Origin: Diplonema papillatum
Lineage: Eukaryota; Euglenozoa; Diplonemea; Diplonemida; Diplonemidae
DNA: 64,000 nt
Assembly: GCA_030068145.1 (NCBI GenBank)
Contig: JAPJBO010000020.1
Location: 248,001-312,000 of the forward strand
Direction: 5' to 3'
Positions 32,517 through 43,655 of the stretch are shown in pieces. Under the pieces are notes generated by a model. It was not told where the DNA came from. It saw only the letters and a list, made by a program, of their open reading frames with translations, and did no database searches. The first letter of the stretch is position 1. Each line of letters begins with the position of its first letter. The position numbers were made by a program, and so were the translations under genes.

Positions 32517-34540
32517 GACTAATGATATACTGTGAAACAGGGCCTCTCGCTCCTCACACAACCGCTCACGCTCTTGCTTACCCACCATCCCGCCCCCCTA
32601 GCTTTCCGTGTCCTGAGGCCACGATGGAAATGTGGCAAACACACGAAGATCATTAACAGTTGGTTCGTTTTCTACTTACCCTTTTACGCAGCGGCACTGA
32701 GACTGGAGCTAATTGCAGCACGAGACGCACACCAAGGAGGAGAATATTATGAAACGAAGCCAAAGACAGGACCAGATGTGCTACCCTCTTTATGATGTGA
32801 TAATAGGTCATGTGGAACCTGGACATTTGATCCATGCGTGGTTCGACCAGTTGCAAACTGCGCCCCCTCATCATCACTCGCCGCGCACGTGCCGGTGCAC
32901 TTTCCCACGCTCGACTCCTCCCAGACGACGTCACAAAATCTGGCCGGGCGCACATGACAGCTGTCCGACCCTTGTGGGTGCGCAAATACAACTCAGCGCC
33001 CCGGCTCTAATCAATTCACCGCATTTGCCGTAAGAGGCTAGCCTTTGGAACCGTTGCTGCCTGTTCAATGCACGTCAGTAACTACTCTCCGATAGCCACC
33101 ACGAGGCGGCGTTCCATTGCAGACCATTTTGCATTTTTCAACACGTCTCCGTTCAATGAGCTACTTGCTGGAAAATGAAGCTGTCGCGCACCACAGCCAG
33201 CCGTTGAGGTCAATGCGACAAGAAGTGAAGAAAAAGAGGTAGAAACAGACTCTGGTCGGTTTTCGTCGACTTACCTTGTTTTACCCTGGTTGCCTACTTC
33301 TTCGCCGTGAATACTTGTTCTGCGACTCTCCCCCACCAGCCCGAAAATCCTAATACAAGGTCCATGTCGATGCGTAAAAAGGCGAACTACAAAATGGTTT
33401 GTGCCAGCGACGTGTTCGGCGTGTTCGGTAACACCTCGCACTGCACGTTCCTGACTTTCTTGCACTGCAAAGATCCTCTGAGAATCTCTTCGCAAAAAAA
33501 GCGAATTAATGGAGCTACGTTACTCGCTGGCATTCTGCATGTAGCGCGGTCGACCTTCCCCCAAAACCCCAAAATACATCTACATCGACAGGATACCCGG
33601 AACGGTACCAGGGCTACAGAAACGGGCAAATACGCAGGCTTCATCTCACGGGGAAAATCTTAGTTGCACGGGGAAGGGAGGTAGGTTCTTCATTTTTGCT
33701 TTCATTTCGTTTTTATGCGTCGTTCGTGTAACTTTAACTGAGGCCCCGCGTGGCAACGGGCTAGAGAGCATAAATACTGTTTAGATGCAGGAGAGAGGCT
33801 CGTGGGGGAAAAGAAAAAAACTGAGAGCGAGAAAGAAGAGAGGCAAGGGGGCAGCGGAGTTGCCAAAGGCCACGTGCAGCAGACACACGGTCACACGGCA
33901 CGGTAACTCGCTGATCACCGTACCGTGCCACTAGGCTGCAGGCTTCTAAGCAAATCGGTCAATGTGACCTAATCTGCGGTTACTAGGACCAACGCCGGAG
34001 CGAAACAAATTCGAATGTTTGTTGAGGTATGGCATTTCAGGGGCGAGACTAGTCATTCTGTTTCTTAGGAATTGTCAGTAACACCACCTCCCGAGTGAGC
34101 AACTTGCGCTGGCAAGGAGCCAACGAGTACGGATCATCGAAGATGACTTCCTCCCCATGAAATGACCTGCAACCCGCCGTTTCCAAACTGAAAGAAACAG
34201 CCCAAAAGCTTGGCAGCGAAAGTGTCCTTCGGTGCAGTTTCTCTGGCAGTGCAAACGCTTCCCGCCTCTCTGCGTGATAACCCAGGTCTCGGTGACCGGA
34301 CCCTTCCGACTTCGCTCCGACAGTTCAGTTCAGTGCGCAGGACTAATGCGGACTGTCGCATCCATTCTGTCGTTTTACCCGTCATCGTGATGCAGCGTGA
34401 CGAGAAAACCTCACGATTTTGCGTCAGGTTGCCGCACATCATCTGCCGCGCTTTCCACAAACCGCGAAGGTCCTTAAGGCACCTCCCGGCACGTGCATCA
34501 ATATCGCAGCCGCGGGCTGGTTTGCACCCGTTTTAAGTAC
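32517..34540. other. Gene-free interval
   Basis: No gene found. Unremarkable sequence with small inverted repeats, e.g. GGCACGGT/ACCGTGCC near 33898-33932. Confidence 0.45.
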
Positions 34541-34680
34541 TAGCAATCGTGCGGGTTGCCCTTCAAGTGGATCAGAATTCCTCATCTGAAAATGACACGG
34601 GGTAAATACAAGTGGGAAACCGATCAACCGGCACGCACACTCAAAACGAAGCGCCTGTCTTGTTCTTTCTTGTTTTGCGA
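34541..34680 (+). repeat. Dispersed ~190-bp repeat, copy 1
   Basis: Shares GCGGGTTGCCCTTCA, AAATACAAGTGGGAAA, GATCA.CCGGCACGCAC and CGAAGCGCCTGTC with the reverse strand of 37137-37328. It lacks the middle third. It starts about 20 bases after the stop of the unknown gene at 34700. Confidence 0.75.
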
Positions 34681-34699
34681 GAACTGTGTGCCAGAAAGC

Positions 34700-35332
34700 T
34701 CACGCAGAATGGTGGTGCTTTGCTTGCTGCTGCTCGGAGATCGACTTGTTGTGGCGGTCTACTTCCTCGTTGTATTTCGCGACGTATTCTTCCATCAAGA
34801 CGTTGATGTCAGGGCGGAGCATCGACGTTTTGCCGTCGTGGTTCACGTAGCAAACCCCGTCGAAGTACCAGCCAGCGGGCAGGGAACGGTAGTGCTGCGA
34901 TGTGTTGATGTCCGCGATGTCGAGCTTTTGAAGGCTGTCGACCGAAATCTTCGGCTTGAGGCTCTTGCTAACGTGGACGATGCCTTCGGTGCTGTTGACG
35001 ATGCTGTCCTGGCTGAGCAGGTTGTATTCCACCTCACGGCGGAGGGTCTCTTCGGATAAGTCGAAGCCAATGAACATCAGCTCTTGGTCATGCCTCAGCG
35101 TCGCGTCAGTGCCGAGCACTTTCGTTCGCGTCAGGAACGGCTTCCCCTTGCCTGCCGTGACCTGGACGTACTGCCCGTCGCAGTGGATCAGTGCCTTCAT
35201 CCGCAGCACGTTCTCGCTGCCCGGCATGCCGCTGTGGCTGTCCGCCACCTTCGCGGCGTATTCATTTATGCGGTACCGCGTCGTGATCAACCTTGCGAAC
35301 CGCACCACTACCAGTTCCAGCCGGCTCATCAT
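34700..35332 (-). CDS. Conserved-looking protein of unknown function (210 residues)
   Basis: Open from ATG 35332 (MMSRLELVVVRF) to TGA 34700. The frame runs a few codons upstream to an acceptor-like TGTACAG|CTG, which could be a cis- or trans-splice acceptor. The sequence is well-folded-looking: RLITTRYRINEYAAK, then ENVLRMKALIHCDGQYVQVT (strands), and a C-terminal block LPAGWYFDGVCYVNHDG followed by RPDINVLMEEYVAKYNEEV, ending in a Gln/His-rich tail. No signal peptide or membrane helix. I do not recognise the family. The LPAGWYFDG block looks like the diagnostic part to search with. Confidence 0.7.
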   Translation of the reverse strand: MMSRLELVVVRFARLITTRYRINEYAAKVADSHSGMPGSENVLRMKALIHCDGQYVQVTAGKGKPFLTRTKVLGTDATLRHDQELMFIGFDLSEETLRREVEYNLLSQDSIVNSTEGIVHVSKSLKPKISVDSLQKLDIADINTSQHYRSLPAGWYFDGVCYVNHDGKTSMLRPDINVLMEEYVAKYNEEVDRHNKSISEQQQAKHHHSA

Positions 35333-35433
35333 GCGTTGGTCGTGCAGCTGTACACAGTGTTAAAGTGAAAAACAGCGGAATGGTCACGTCAATTTTCATT
35401 CATTGCAAGAGACTACTGGTCTCGGGTTCCGTG

Positions 35434-36770
35434 GTTCATATGGTACGATGCCAAAACCCCCCCCCCCAGTGCTGATGCTAAGGCCCCTAAACTCGGCATC
35501 GTTGTCAGCCGGACGGCAACGAGGGGTGGGTGGGTACCCCCCCCCCCTAAACACCCCCCCCCCCTCCTGCAGGGCCTGTGTGCAGCAGGGTGGTGACCGC
35601 TCTAAGGTGGTTTCCTCAGCAGCGACCAAGAAAAAAAAATTTTTTTTTGGCCCAAATCCTCCCAAAAAAGCACTCGAAAAAAAAGTTTTTTTGACCCACT
35701 TTTTCCACCATTTCACCTTAGAGAATTTAGCTAAGGTGGGTCCCACAGTAGGTCCACAGTGGGTTGCACCAGGAGGGGGGGTACCCACCCCCACCCAGGG
35801 TTAGCAACTTCGTTTTGGGTCTCAGGCTTAGTATCAGCACTGCCCCCCCCCCCTTGCACTAATAAATTTTTTTTGATGTCACCCTATACTGGCCCTGAAA
35901 CCCCACCTGTGTGGCCCAAAACGGTTTCCAAACGGTTTTTGGCGGGCTGAGTCGAGGTAAAGGGGTCTCTGAAGGCCCACGAATAGGCCCAGGTGGGCCC
36001 AGGTGGGCCCCGGAGCGGGCACTCAGTGCGAGGGGGGGTGCCCCCAAAATGGGGTCATTTTCAAAGCCTCGCCGCTACTCAAGCTAGTCAAACACCTTCT
36101 GGCCTCCAGCGGGAAACCCAGACTTCAAAACGACAAGATCGGCTGTGTTCCGCTGTAGATAGCCACCAGCGGGTCCTCTTGAAGCCGAAGAATGTTCTCA
36201 GGGGTCACCGATAGCCCTACTTGGCCACCCCGCCTGCAGCGCCTGCGGTGGGCAGGCACACGTTGTAAATAGAGTGGGTGCAGCAGGTGCACCCTGCCTA
36301 AAATCCGGCTTTACCAGCAATACTAATTAAGAATTAAGGTTGACCCAGAAAAACGGAAACTAAGAGAGGAGAAAATGCCAAAGATCACGGGTCTGGAGTT
36401 CGTGGAGTGATCGGTGAGAGCAATGCAGAAGTTGTCGCTGTTTCATGAGGAAACGAGACGTGGTCAGTCCTTGCAGAGACGACTCGTAGCCAGCAGGACC
36501 TTTTGCGAAAAGGTCTCTGGTGAGGACCTGATCGGTTTCTTTCTCGCCCTAATGACAGAGGAGGAGAAGGTTGCCATCTGGATGCGCCTTTCTGGTAGGC
36601 TTTCAGAAGCCTTCAACAGCCTTGACGAAAGTAGTGCAAAGGGGGGGAAAATGTTTCTTGGGTTTGAAGAGCGCGTGGTGCTTGCACCACTGAGGCCAGG
36701 TTATTTAACCGCGGATTTAGTGAAGGGGGGGGGGGGGGGGGGGGGGTTTGGCATCGTCTCATACGTAGGT
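35434..36770. repeat. Possible 1.3-kb element bounded by inverted ends
   Basis: ACGATGCCAAAA followed by a C-run (35445-35467) is mirrored by a G-run followed by TTTGGCATCGT (36724-36757). The interior holds the foldback at 35468-35842 and a plus-strand open frame 36414-36779 whose start (EETRRGQSLQRRL, EDLIGFFLALMTEEEKVAIW) looks protein-like, but it reads into the G-run. An autonomous transposase is not evident. Confidence 0.45.
35468..35842. repeat. 375-bp foldback element with ~140-bp arms
   Basis: AGTGCTGATGCTAAG at left pairs with CTTAGTATCAGCACT at right. Further in, GGGTGGGTACCCCCCC pairs with GGGGGGGTACCCACCC, and CTCTAAGGTG pairs with CACCTTAGAG. The centre is A- and T-runs. Non-coding. 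Confidence 0.7.
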
Positions 36771-37136
36771 AGGCAATGACAGAAACGGGAATATCGCTGC
36801 TCCCGCGCTTGAACACTTTGGCATTCATGGCGTCCAGCAGAAAGCTACCGCTGCTGTGAAGTGTTTTCGCGCGGTGACAGATAGAGGTCTAAAAAGATGA
36901 TCGCACGATGAAAAGCAAGGCATTTATCTGAGTAGCATACCACGTGACACATCGACAATCTTCGTGCTTCCGCGTGCTTGGGTGTGGCCAACGACGGAGG
37001 ATCGAAAACAGCTGTGTGAGCAGAAGGAGTGGGGGTTAAACCGCCTTCTGACGGTCTTTTTTGTGTTTCCAAAGTAATATTCGGTGCAACCGGGTGTGCC
37101 CAATCGGAGGGAGTCATCGGCTGCCGCCGGATAAAA

Positions 37137-37328
37137 TAAGAAAAAGACAGGCGCTTCGTGTTGTTTGTGCGTGCCGGGTGATCGTTTTCCCACTTGTATT
37201 TGCCCTGTGTATATTCAGGTGAGGAACTCTGATCAACCACCAAAACACGCTGCCTGCGTCTTTTTAGCCGGCACAATACATATGAACGGCAACCCGCGAT
37301 GATCGTTGGCACTAAAAACATCCGCACA
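37137..37328 (-). repeat. Dispersed ~190-bp repeat, copy 2, at the 5' end of an intron
   Basis: Starts one base inside the proposed intron of the large unknown gene. Shares blocks with copy 3 (GCGGGTTGCC, GTATTGTGC.GGCTAAAAAG, GCAGGCAGCGTGTTTTG, GATCAGA, CACGCACAAACAA) and with copy 1. Confidence 0.8.
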
Positions 37329-37329
37329 C

Positions 37330-40300
37330 CTTCAAGGGCGTCTTGTGGGCGGTAGGCAAAGCTGCACGTGTCGTTGATGCCCGAAACGACGCTCTGCACT
37401 TCGTTCACGTCGACACCGCCCGAGAGGATGAGGCACTGCGTCACGTAACCGTTGGTGAGCTGATCCGCGAAGCCCGGGAGGAGGTGGAAGTTGGCAGGGG
37501 ACGACATGTTGTTGACGTACACGTAGTCGGGATGCACGAGGACGGTCGCAGAATTGACCCGCAACGGCCGCGGGGACTTGACGGCGAACTGCGCGACGTG
37601 GTGCATGACCAACGGCAGCGGCGCGCACCCGGGGACGGTGTACACGGCCCGCCCGGCGCCCGCGGCGCGGGCTTCCCGCAGCTTGCGGTAGAACAGCATC
37701 GGGTCGAACTCGATGCCTTCTTCGGCGGTGTTGCCGATGGCAACCACCTTTTGCTCCGGCCGCTTCTGGGCGCGAGCCGCCGCGTTTCTCGCGTCGCAGG
37801 CGTTGACAAGCCGCGCGACCCACTTGTGCTTGCCCGTGCTGAACCACCCGGCGACGATGTCAAGGACGAGTGTTCCGTCGTCGGATGCAGGGGGATCGCC
37901 GTTCGGTGTGTACCGAAGCCCGACAGGTTCCGCGATCGGGTTTTTGCCTTCGACGAGCCAGTTGGCGAGTTCGATGCGTTTTGCTGCGTCGAAGGGTGCC
38001 CAGCCGTCGACGCCGGCTGAGACTAGGGTCTGCGCGATGGAGGCCGCTTCCTTCAGCGCGTCCACCTTCGACACCGCGGGCTTCGCCTGCGGCTGCGAGA
38101 ACGGCCGGTAGTCCTTCACGTCTTCGAACGCCTGCAGCCCGGAATCCCGCTTCGCTGCGCGCGCGTGCTCCTTGTCGTCGGACAGCCCGACTCCGAACCG
38201 GAGCAGCCGGTCGCCACCGAGCTCGCCGGGGACGGTCTTCGGCACGCCGTCCACGAGCCTCACGACGCCGCGGCGGGCTTTCCACACCGGGTACACCTTC
38301 GACACGAACTCTTTCTTCGCCGCCGACCCCGGCTGCAGATACACCGCGATCGAGTCGCCGCTGCCTGCTTCCTCGCCGCCGCCGGCCCCCCGGCACCTCC
38401 TCGCCGTGTGCTGGGCCGCGTGCAACGGGGCCCACAGGGGGTAGTCCTCGGAGAACGTGAAGCAAACGACGGTCGTCTCCTCGAGGTCCGGCGGGTTGTA
38501 GATCCGAACGTCGGTGATGTCCGTCCCGAAGAGCGCCGGGGGCAGGCAGCCGAAGTGGTCGTCGCGAAACACGGCGCCGTTGCTGAAGAAGGAGGCCGAT
38601 CCGCGGAGCTCGTTGCCGCTGCGGCAGACGCCAGCGTGCATGCGGCCGCCGGTCGCCGGCGAGACCGTGTCGATGAACGCCTTCAGCGGGCAAGCGTCGA
38701 GGAGGCGCCGCGTGTCCTCCGCGTCGCCGCCGCCCTCCCACGCCGCCTCGGCCCGCGCCATCGCTTTTTCGACGTTCCGGCTGTACTGCAGCTCCGCCTT
38801 CTGCACCGCCGCGCCCCGGTAGACCCCGATGCTCTCCGTGAGGCACACCACCCGACCCCCTCCGCCGCCGCTTTTCGCCGCGGAAAACGTGTCGCCGTAC
38901 ACTATGTCGCCCCGCGGGCTGAACCCGGTCAAACCGAGCTTCACGTACGTCACTCTCCACGGGCTGACAGCTGAAATGTCGAGGATGTCGCTCATGAAGG
39001 GCCCGTTGTCCATATGCCGGACGAGCACCGTGAGGTGGTCTGCGAGGTTGCAGATGCGCAACGCTTCGAGGTCGAGCCCTGAGAGGGCTGCGACGGAAGA
39101 GAAGGTATCCCGCGCGAATTTCGCGTCCGCCGACTGGTCGGCGCCGAAGGCGGGTCCTTCGCCGCCGCACAAGCGGAGGGACACGCGCTGGACGGTTTCG
39201 ACGAGCGCGGCGTACAGCATCGTCAGGTCGCGCACGGCGGCGGCAGCGCCGGCGTCGACCCGGTCGCTGGGAACGAGGCCCTTCGTGAGCGCCGAGGCGC
39301 CGCCGAACCCGTCCAAGTTCCAGCCGCCGCCGCTCGCCCCGGAAACGGCGAGGAACACCGTGCGGGCGGCGGCCAGCGGGGCCTGCGGGTCCCCCGCTTC
39401 GAGCGTCGCGTGCAGCGGCGGCGCGCCGCCGCCGCCGACGGCCATCGCCGGAGCCCGCACACCCCACTGCACCAGCTGCGGCTGGCGGCGCATCGCGCCG
39501 TAGTTGAAGTACGTGTTCAGGTCGTCAGGCTCACTCGCCAGCAGGTGCGCGGCAATCGCCGCCTCCCCTTCCGCGAGGAAACCGGCCGATTTCCGCTGGA
39601 ACTGCGCCACCACCTCGTCCCAGTGCCGCGACAGCAGCGGGCGCTGCACGGCTACAATAGCGGCGAGATCGTGCGGCATCACGTCTCGGAAGCACACGTC
39701 CAAGTCACGGAACACGTTGGTCACTGCGTGGGAGAGCGTGAAAAAAGTGCCCTGGTGGCCCGCCCTGCCGTCGGTGCCGAGCGCGTAGGACTGGATGATC
39801 GGCCACTTTTCGATCTTCATCACATCCGCGCCGTCCCCCACGGAGATGCCGACCGTCCCCAAGCCCCGGAGCATCTTCCGGAACGAGGCCATTTTGTGCT
39901 CTTCGAAGAGGTCCTGGTTCTTGTACGAACGCGCGTCGAGGGCCATCATTTCGAGGCCGGGCCACGAAGACACGATCCTCGTGACCTTCTCCCCCGCGGC
40001 GGGTGTTGTGTACACGCGGGCACCCCCCTTGTGCACGATGAGCAGCGTGTCCTCGTAGTCTTCGTCCAACAGCAATGGTGTTGCCAACTCGTTGCCCGAC
40101 GCGCCGAGCAGGAGGTAGTTGATGGCCTGAATGCACCCCTCGTTGTCTCGGCTGTCGACGCCAGCTATGAACAACAGGGCATCCAGCTGCCTCTCGTCGA
40201 GCACCCGTCGGACCCTCTCCAGCCGCAGTCTGCTGTCGCACGGTGTGTACAGCGCCTCCGCTTGGCTCGTATGCTTCGGCAACCCCATCTCGCTCGCACT

Positions 40301-40330
40301 GAGGGGGCGAAACGCATCGAAGTGTGTCAT
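37330..40330 (-). CDS. Large (~1,000-residue) protein of unknown function, possible creatinase/Spt16 N-terminal-like start
   Basis: The exon runs from ATG 40330 (MTHFDAFRPLSASEMGLPKH) to 37330, where GAAG|GTGTGC is a good phase-1 donor. The frame stays open to 36845, but that stretch is repeat sequence, so I end the exon at the donor. The terminal exon is not resolved. The N-terminus (RLERVRRVLDERQLDALLFI, GVDSRDNEGCIQAINYLLLG, TLLIVHKGGARVYT) has the feel of creatinase or Spt16 N-terminal domains, which carry degenerate aminopeptidase folds. No M24 metal-ligand pattern is evident. Later parts contain Gly/Ala-rich linkers (GGGGG) and conserved-looking blocks (GTLVLDIVAGWF, VHPDYVYVNNMSSPANFHLL). 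No signal peptide. Family assignment is tentative. Confidence 0.7.
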
Positions 40331-40931
40331 CCTTCCCTTTCCCCCCCTTCCCAGACACCTCCTCTGTACGTCAACACGGATACAAACCAAAAACATGCGG
40401 CAAAATTATGTGTTTGTGTCGGCGCCAGCGGTGTGCGCATTTACCCTGTTGGGCCTGTTTCGACATGTTTACACCGCTCTCAGCTGAGAGTTTCTGACAC
40501 AACCTACCGGTCTTCAAAGGAGGGTACTGATCCCAAGGGCATCTAAAAGCTGTTCCGCGTCGCATTTTTTGGCCGTGGGCTTTGGTTTCAAATGCAGCGG
40601 GGCATGTTGAATACCTTCTGTATCCTGTGCGTACAAACGCCGAGCACTGAAGAAGCTATGGTGAGCCGCGATGTTGTTGTAGAGCTTCAGCGCAAGACAA
40701 ACCAACCTGTCGGATGCTGGACAGACGGTCTCGTCACTGTGCTTCCGCGCACTTACAACTGCTAGAACGCATAACGGTTGCAGTGCTTATGCAGTGCATA
40801 CTAAAACATCTAAACGATACAGCGCGCGGGGACAGGCTAGATGAGAAAGAAGTACACTGAGAGGCCAGTTGGCGAGTGCAACGATTCTCGTGTCCCCTGT
40901 CCGTGTACTAATCATAGACGAACCTCAGAAT
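40331..40931. other. Intergenic stretch
   Basis: No gene seen; presumably holds the 3' end of the small upstream gene and the 5' leader of the large unknown gene. Confidence 0.45.
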
Positions 40932-41805
40932 CTACATGTGTCTCCCAGGTTCGCCCGACGGACCTGTTGCCAACGGCACCGGTGGAGCCTTGGCTGTTAT
41001 CCCGCAGGAGTGAGCGGTCGCACGATCCTTCCAGATCACGAGAAATGTACTACGGCCAAACAACGGTCCCCGAGCGGTGTCACAACCTGTGCTTCGAGAC
41101 GCCGCAGCACCAAGTACTGGGAACGACCGGATGCATGCAAGGTCTCATCCTCGCAGGATTCCTGCAGGGGTCTTTCTCGGCGCAGTCGCGCCAGGTACCC
41201 TGGCACCTTCTGTGCCATACAAAGAGCGAAGATGGCCTGCAAAGCTTCTGGCCCGGGGCGGCACGGAGGATTCATGGTCGTCGGATTAAGACGCTATCCA
41301 CAACGTGATTAAGCTCCGAGCTTCTCTCGCCTCTTGCTGAACTGAAGGCTGCTGGAAGGCAGCACTGGCTTGGTCTTTTGATACCCTGGGAACGCCTTCA
41401 AACACCTTCTGTGCCGTACAAAGAACGAAGATGCGCCTGCAAGGCTTCTCTGGCCCGGGGCGGCACTGCTTGGTTGACGACGCTTGCAGGTTCGGAGGAT
41501 TCATGGTCGAGGATCAGGACGCTATCGACAACGTGATTAAGCTCCGAGCTTCTCTCGCCTCTTGCTGAAGACTGCCGGAAGGCAGCAGTGACCTGGTCTT
41601 TTGATAGAGACGACACCACGGCGGACAGCAGCTCGTCGTCCTCTGCCAGAACGTTGGCTATCGTTCTGAACTCGTTGGCGGTCATCAACGCAAGCTGCGC
41701 CTCGATATCCCGCGGATCCACCAACGCCACGTGACTGGGATCCACATTCCTCACCCCCTCGCGCAGGATGTGCAGGTCTGCTTTACTCAAGCCAGGTCGC
41801 GACAT
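40932..41805 (-). CDS. Small two-exon protein of unknown function
   Basis: Exon 1 is 41805-41406 from ATG (MSRPGLSKADLHILREGV). It is Leu/Asp/Glu-rich and helical (DIEAQLALMTANEFRTIANV, AEDDELLSAVVSSL), with an acidic middle and RAREALQAHLRSLYGTEG at the end. The proposed exon 2 is 41086-40932, joined in phase 1 (GAAG|GTGTTT ... AGCACAG|GTTGTG), adding 51 residues before TAG. Total about 184 residues. No family recognised. The intron contains a damaged duplicate of the exon's 3' half. Exon 1 is more secure than exon 2. Confidence 0.55.
41209..41390 (-). pseudogene. Damaged tandem copy of the exon, lying in the intron
   Basis: Matches exon/intron-boundary sequence 41409-41608 at a spacing of about 200 bases, including ATTAAGCTCCGAGCTTCTCT and the donor (ACAGAAG|GTGCC). 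It lacks about 33 bases and is frameshifted. It even has a new acceptor-like TTCCCAG|GG, but splicing it in would reach a stop. Confidence 0.8.
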
Positions 41806-42641
41806 TTTGCTTTTTTGCGCGTTGCTTCCTTTCCGCCCGCCTGCGTGCGGGCACGCGCCTAGAAAGTTTGGATAAGGGAAACGAACCCTGGTGTTTATCA
41901 CGCGCGTTGCAATTGTTTTTTGCGAAGGCGTAGAATCACCGTGTTTAGGAGCGCTCACAGAGCGTTCGCACAATGACGTTCCAACCGTCAGTTTTTCGCT
42001 TTATTTCCAAGAGCGCTGACAGTTCCGCCGAGAGTACGTATACTGTAGGGTCAAGCATGATGACGCCAAGACCGCACGTGTGGAGGAAGCAGCTTCTATG
42101 AGAATGAGATGAGGGAGATTGTTCTTCCTTTGTTTATCGAAACGCGTAGGGATTCTCCTGCGGCTTCAGAAGGACAGAAGTCCCTCCGTCGTGTAAATGA
42201 GAAACACTAAAACCGTGTCTCGCGACGGCCTACCCGTCCCGGTTGTTGAACAACCCAACCTCGGACAATTTTGCTGGTCTAGTTAGGAAGAGCTGCTTTT
42301 ACGAATCAATACTCGAACACTCCTTGAACACGGGGTGCGTGCGTACACTTGTTGCGCTTTCGGGTCCTCTCACAGGGGCCCCTCCCGACTGCCCAGTTTT
42401 CGGTATTTTCCAGCAGTTCCATGAGATCGGCCAGTGCCTCGGCACACGTCCAGAGCCGTGCAAAACTCCTGTTTCACGCTGGCCCCAGGAGGAGAAACTT
42501 TGTCTGGAGGAATCCGGGGCTTGATGGGGCCTGCCTGCCATGTCTAACGGCAAGTCGGACAAATCCGACGCAGGCAAGCCAAGGCGGACCTTTCGAAATT
42601 CGCAATTGCGGGCGGCTGCCGCAACACCAATTCTTCCCGGG
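41806..42641. other. Intergenic stretch
   Basis: No gene seen. A 3' exon of the coiled-coil gene at 42642 could lie near 42592 (acceptor-like CGAAAG|GTCC), but the resulting tail is very short. Confidence 0.35.
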
Positions 42642-43103
42642 CTATTCCTCACACGTTCTCGTCGAAAGCGCCCGCCACCGTTCGTTGACAAGTGCGTAGT
42701 GCAACCTGGCGAGTTGCAGGTGCTCCGCTTCAGGGTCGGTGGGCAGCTGCGGGGGAGCAGCGGCGGCCGACCGCAAAGCGCCGACCTCCTCGTGCCAGTC
42801 GTCGCGGGCTCGGCGCACGCGGTACGCAGCTAGTTGCAGCACCTTCAGGTTCCGCAGCTCCGCCCTTGCCGTCGACTCCAGCTTCGGCCGAATCCGCTCT
42901 TCAGCCTCCTGCAGTCGCCGTTCGTCTTCCAGCCGGCGAGCCGCAGCTCTTCGATCGCGGTCCTGAAGAAGATACACTTCCACATTGCCAAGCGTCGGGT
43001 GCAACTCGCAGTCCACCGCCGCCTCACCGACGGCAACAACGGTCTCCACCCTCTTCGACCGCACCCGAGGGGGCGCCGCCGGATAGATCGTATTGGATAT
43101 CAT
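42642..43103 (-). CDS. Small charged coiled-coil protein (153 residues)
   Basis: Open from ATG 43103 (MISNTIYPAAPPRVRSKR) to TAG 42642. The middle is a strongly charged helix (DRDRRAAARRLEDERRLQEA ... ERIRPKLESTARAELRNLK), likely coiled coil. A donor-like AAC|GTGTGAGG at 42654 near the end means the true C-terminus could be in a later exon. A perfect hairpin lies 67 bases upstream of the ATG. Function unknown. Confidence 0.55.
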   Translation of the reverse strand: MISNTIYPAAPPRVRSKRVETVVAVGEAAVDCELHPTLGNVEVYLLQDRDRRAAARRLEDERRLQEAEERIRPKLESTARAELRNLKVLQLAAYRVRRARDDWHEEVGALRSAAAAPPQLPTDPEAEHLQLARLHYALVNERWRALSTRTCEE

Positions 43104-43169
43104 CTTCGGCGGGGAAGTGGTGTAAATATAATAAGATTCTGAGGGTGCGAGTTGGGGGGTTAGACTATT

Positions 43170-43198
43170 CCCTGGGACCCCCCTTCAAGGTCCCAGGG
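43170..43198. promoter_or_regulatory. Perfect hairpin ahead of the small coiled-coil gene
   Basis: Ten-base arms CCCTGGGACC and GGTCCCAGGG around a nine-base loop, 67 bases upstream of the ATG at 43103, so probably in its promoter or leader. Confidence 0.6.
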
Positions 43199-43385
43199 CA
43201 GTTGTGCTGTACCGTATTTTGAGCGATCCCCCCATGTGTGGGAGCCCTCCGAGGCGCCCACACCCTCGAAGAAGAAGCGCTGCCTTCCGACGACTTCGCA
43301 GCGGAAGTGCGTACTGCCTCCTCAGAAAAGAAGCGAGTTAACCAACACTGGTCCGTCGAGGAAATGCCGGATTTTGCAGTCATGC

Positions 43386-43655
43386 ATACTCGCCCTATGA
43401 GCATTGCGACCGTCGTTGTCTGCAGCCTTCACGTTGGCACCGGCTGACAACAACTCCTTCACGACGCTCTGCCCTCCTTGACTTGCTTACATAAGCGCAG
43501 TTTTTCCTCTGCTGTAAACTGAGTCGGCAACAACATGTGCTCCGCTTGTCCGCAGTAGTCGCCTAACGACGTCTACGTGCCCTTGATAACTCGCAAGGAT
43601 GAGACCCGTCGCCAGGTGTGTTTTAGTTTCACAAATAGCATCAATGGCAACCATG
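43386..43655 (-). pseudogene. Ankyrin-repeat relic
   Basis: One minus-strand frame reads as about two ankyrin repeats: LILASYQGHVDVVRRLL, then GKTALM, a stop (TAA at 43489-43487), then GGQSVVKELLSAGANVKAAD and NDGRNAHRAS. The GHVDVV..LL and VKELL.AGANV...D.. signatures are classic. The in-frame stop and lack of continuation mark it as broken, unless the stop is spliced out; no suitable splice sites were seen. Confidence 0.7.

Noticed and set aside
36845-37329. Extension of the large unknown protein through the end of its open frame
   Set aside because: This segment contains the dispersed ~190-bp repeat and follows a good donor, so it is more likely intron than coding.
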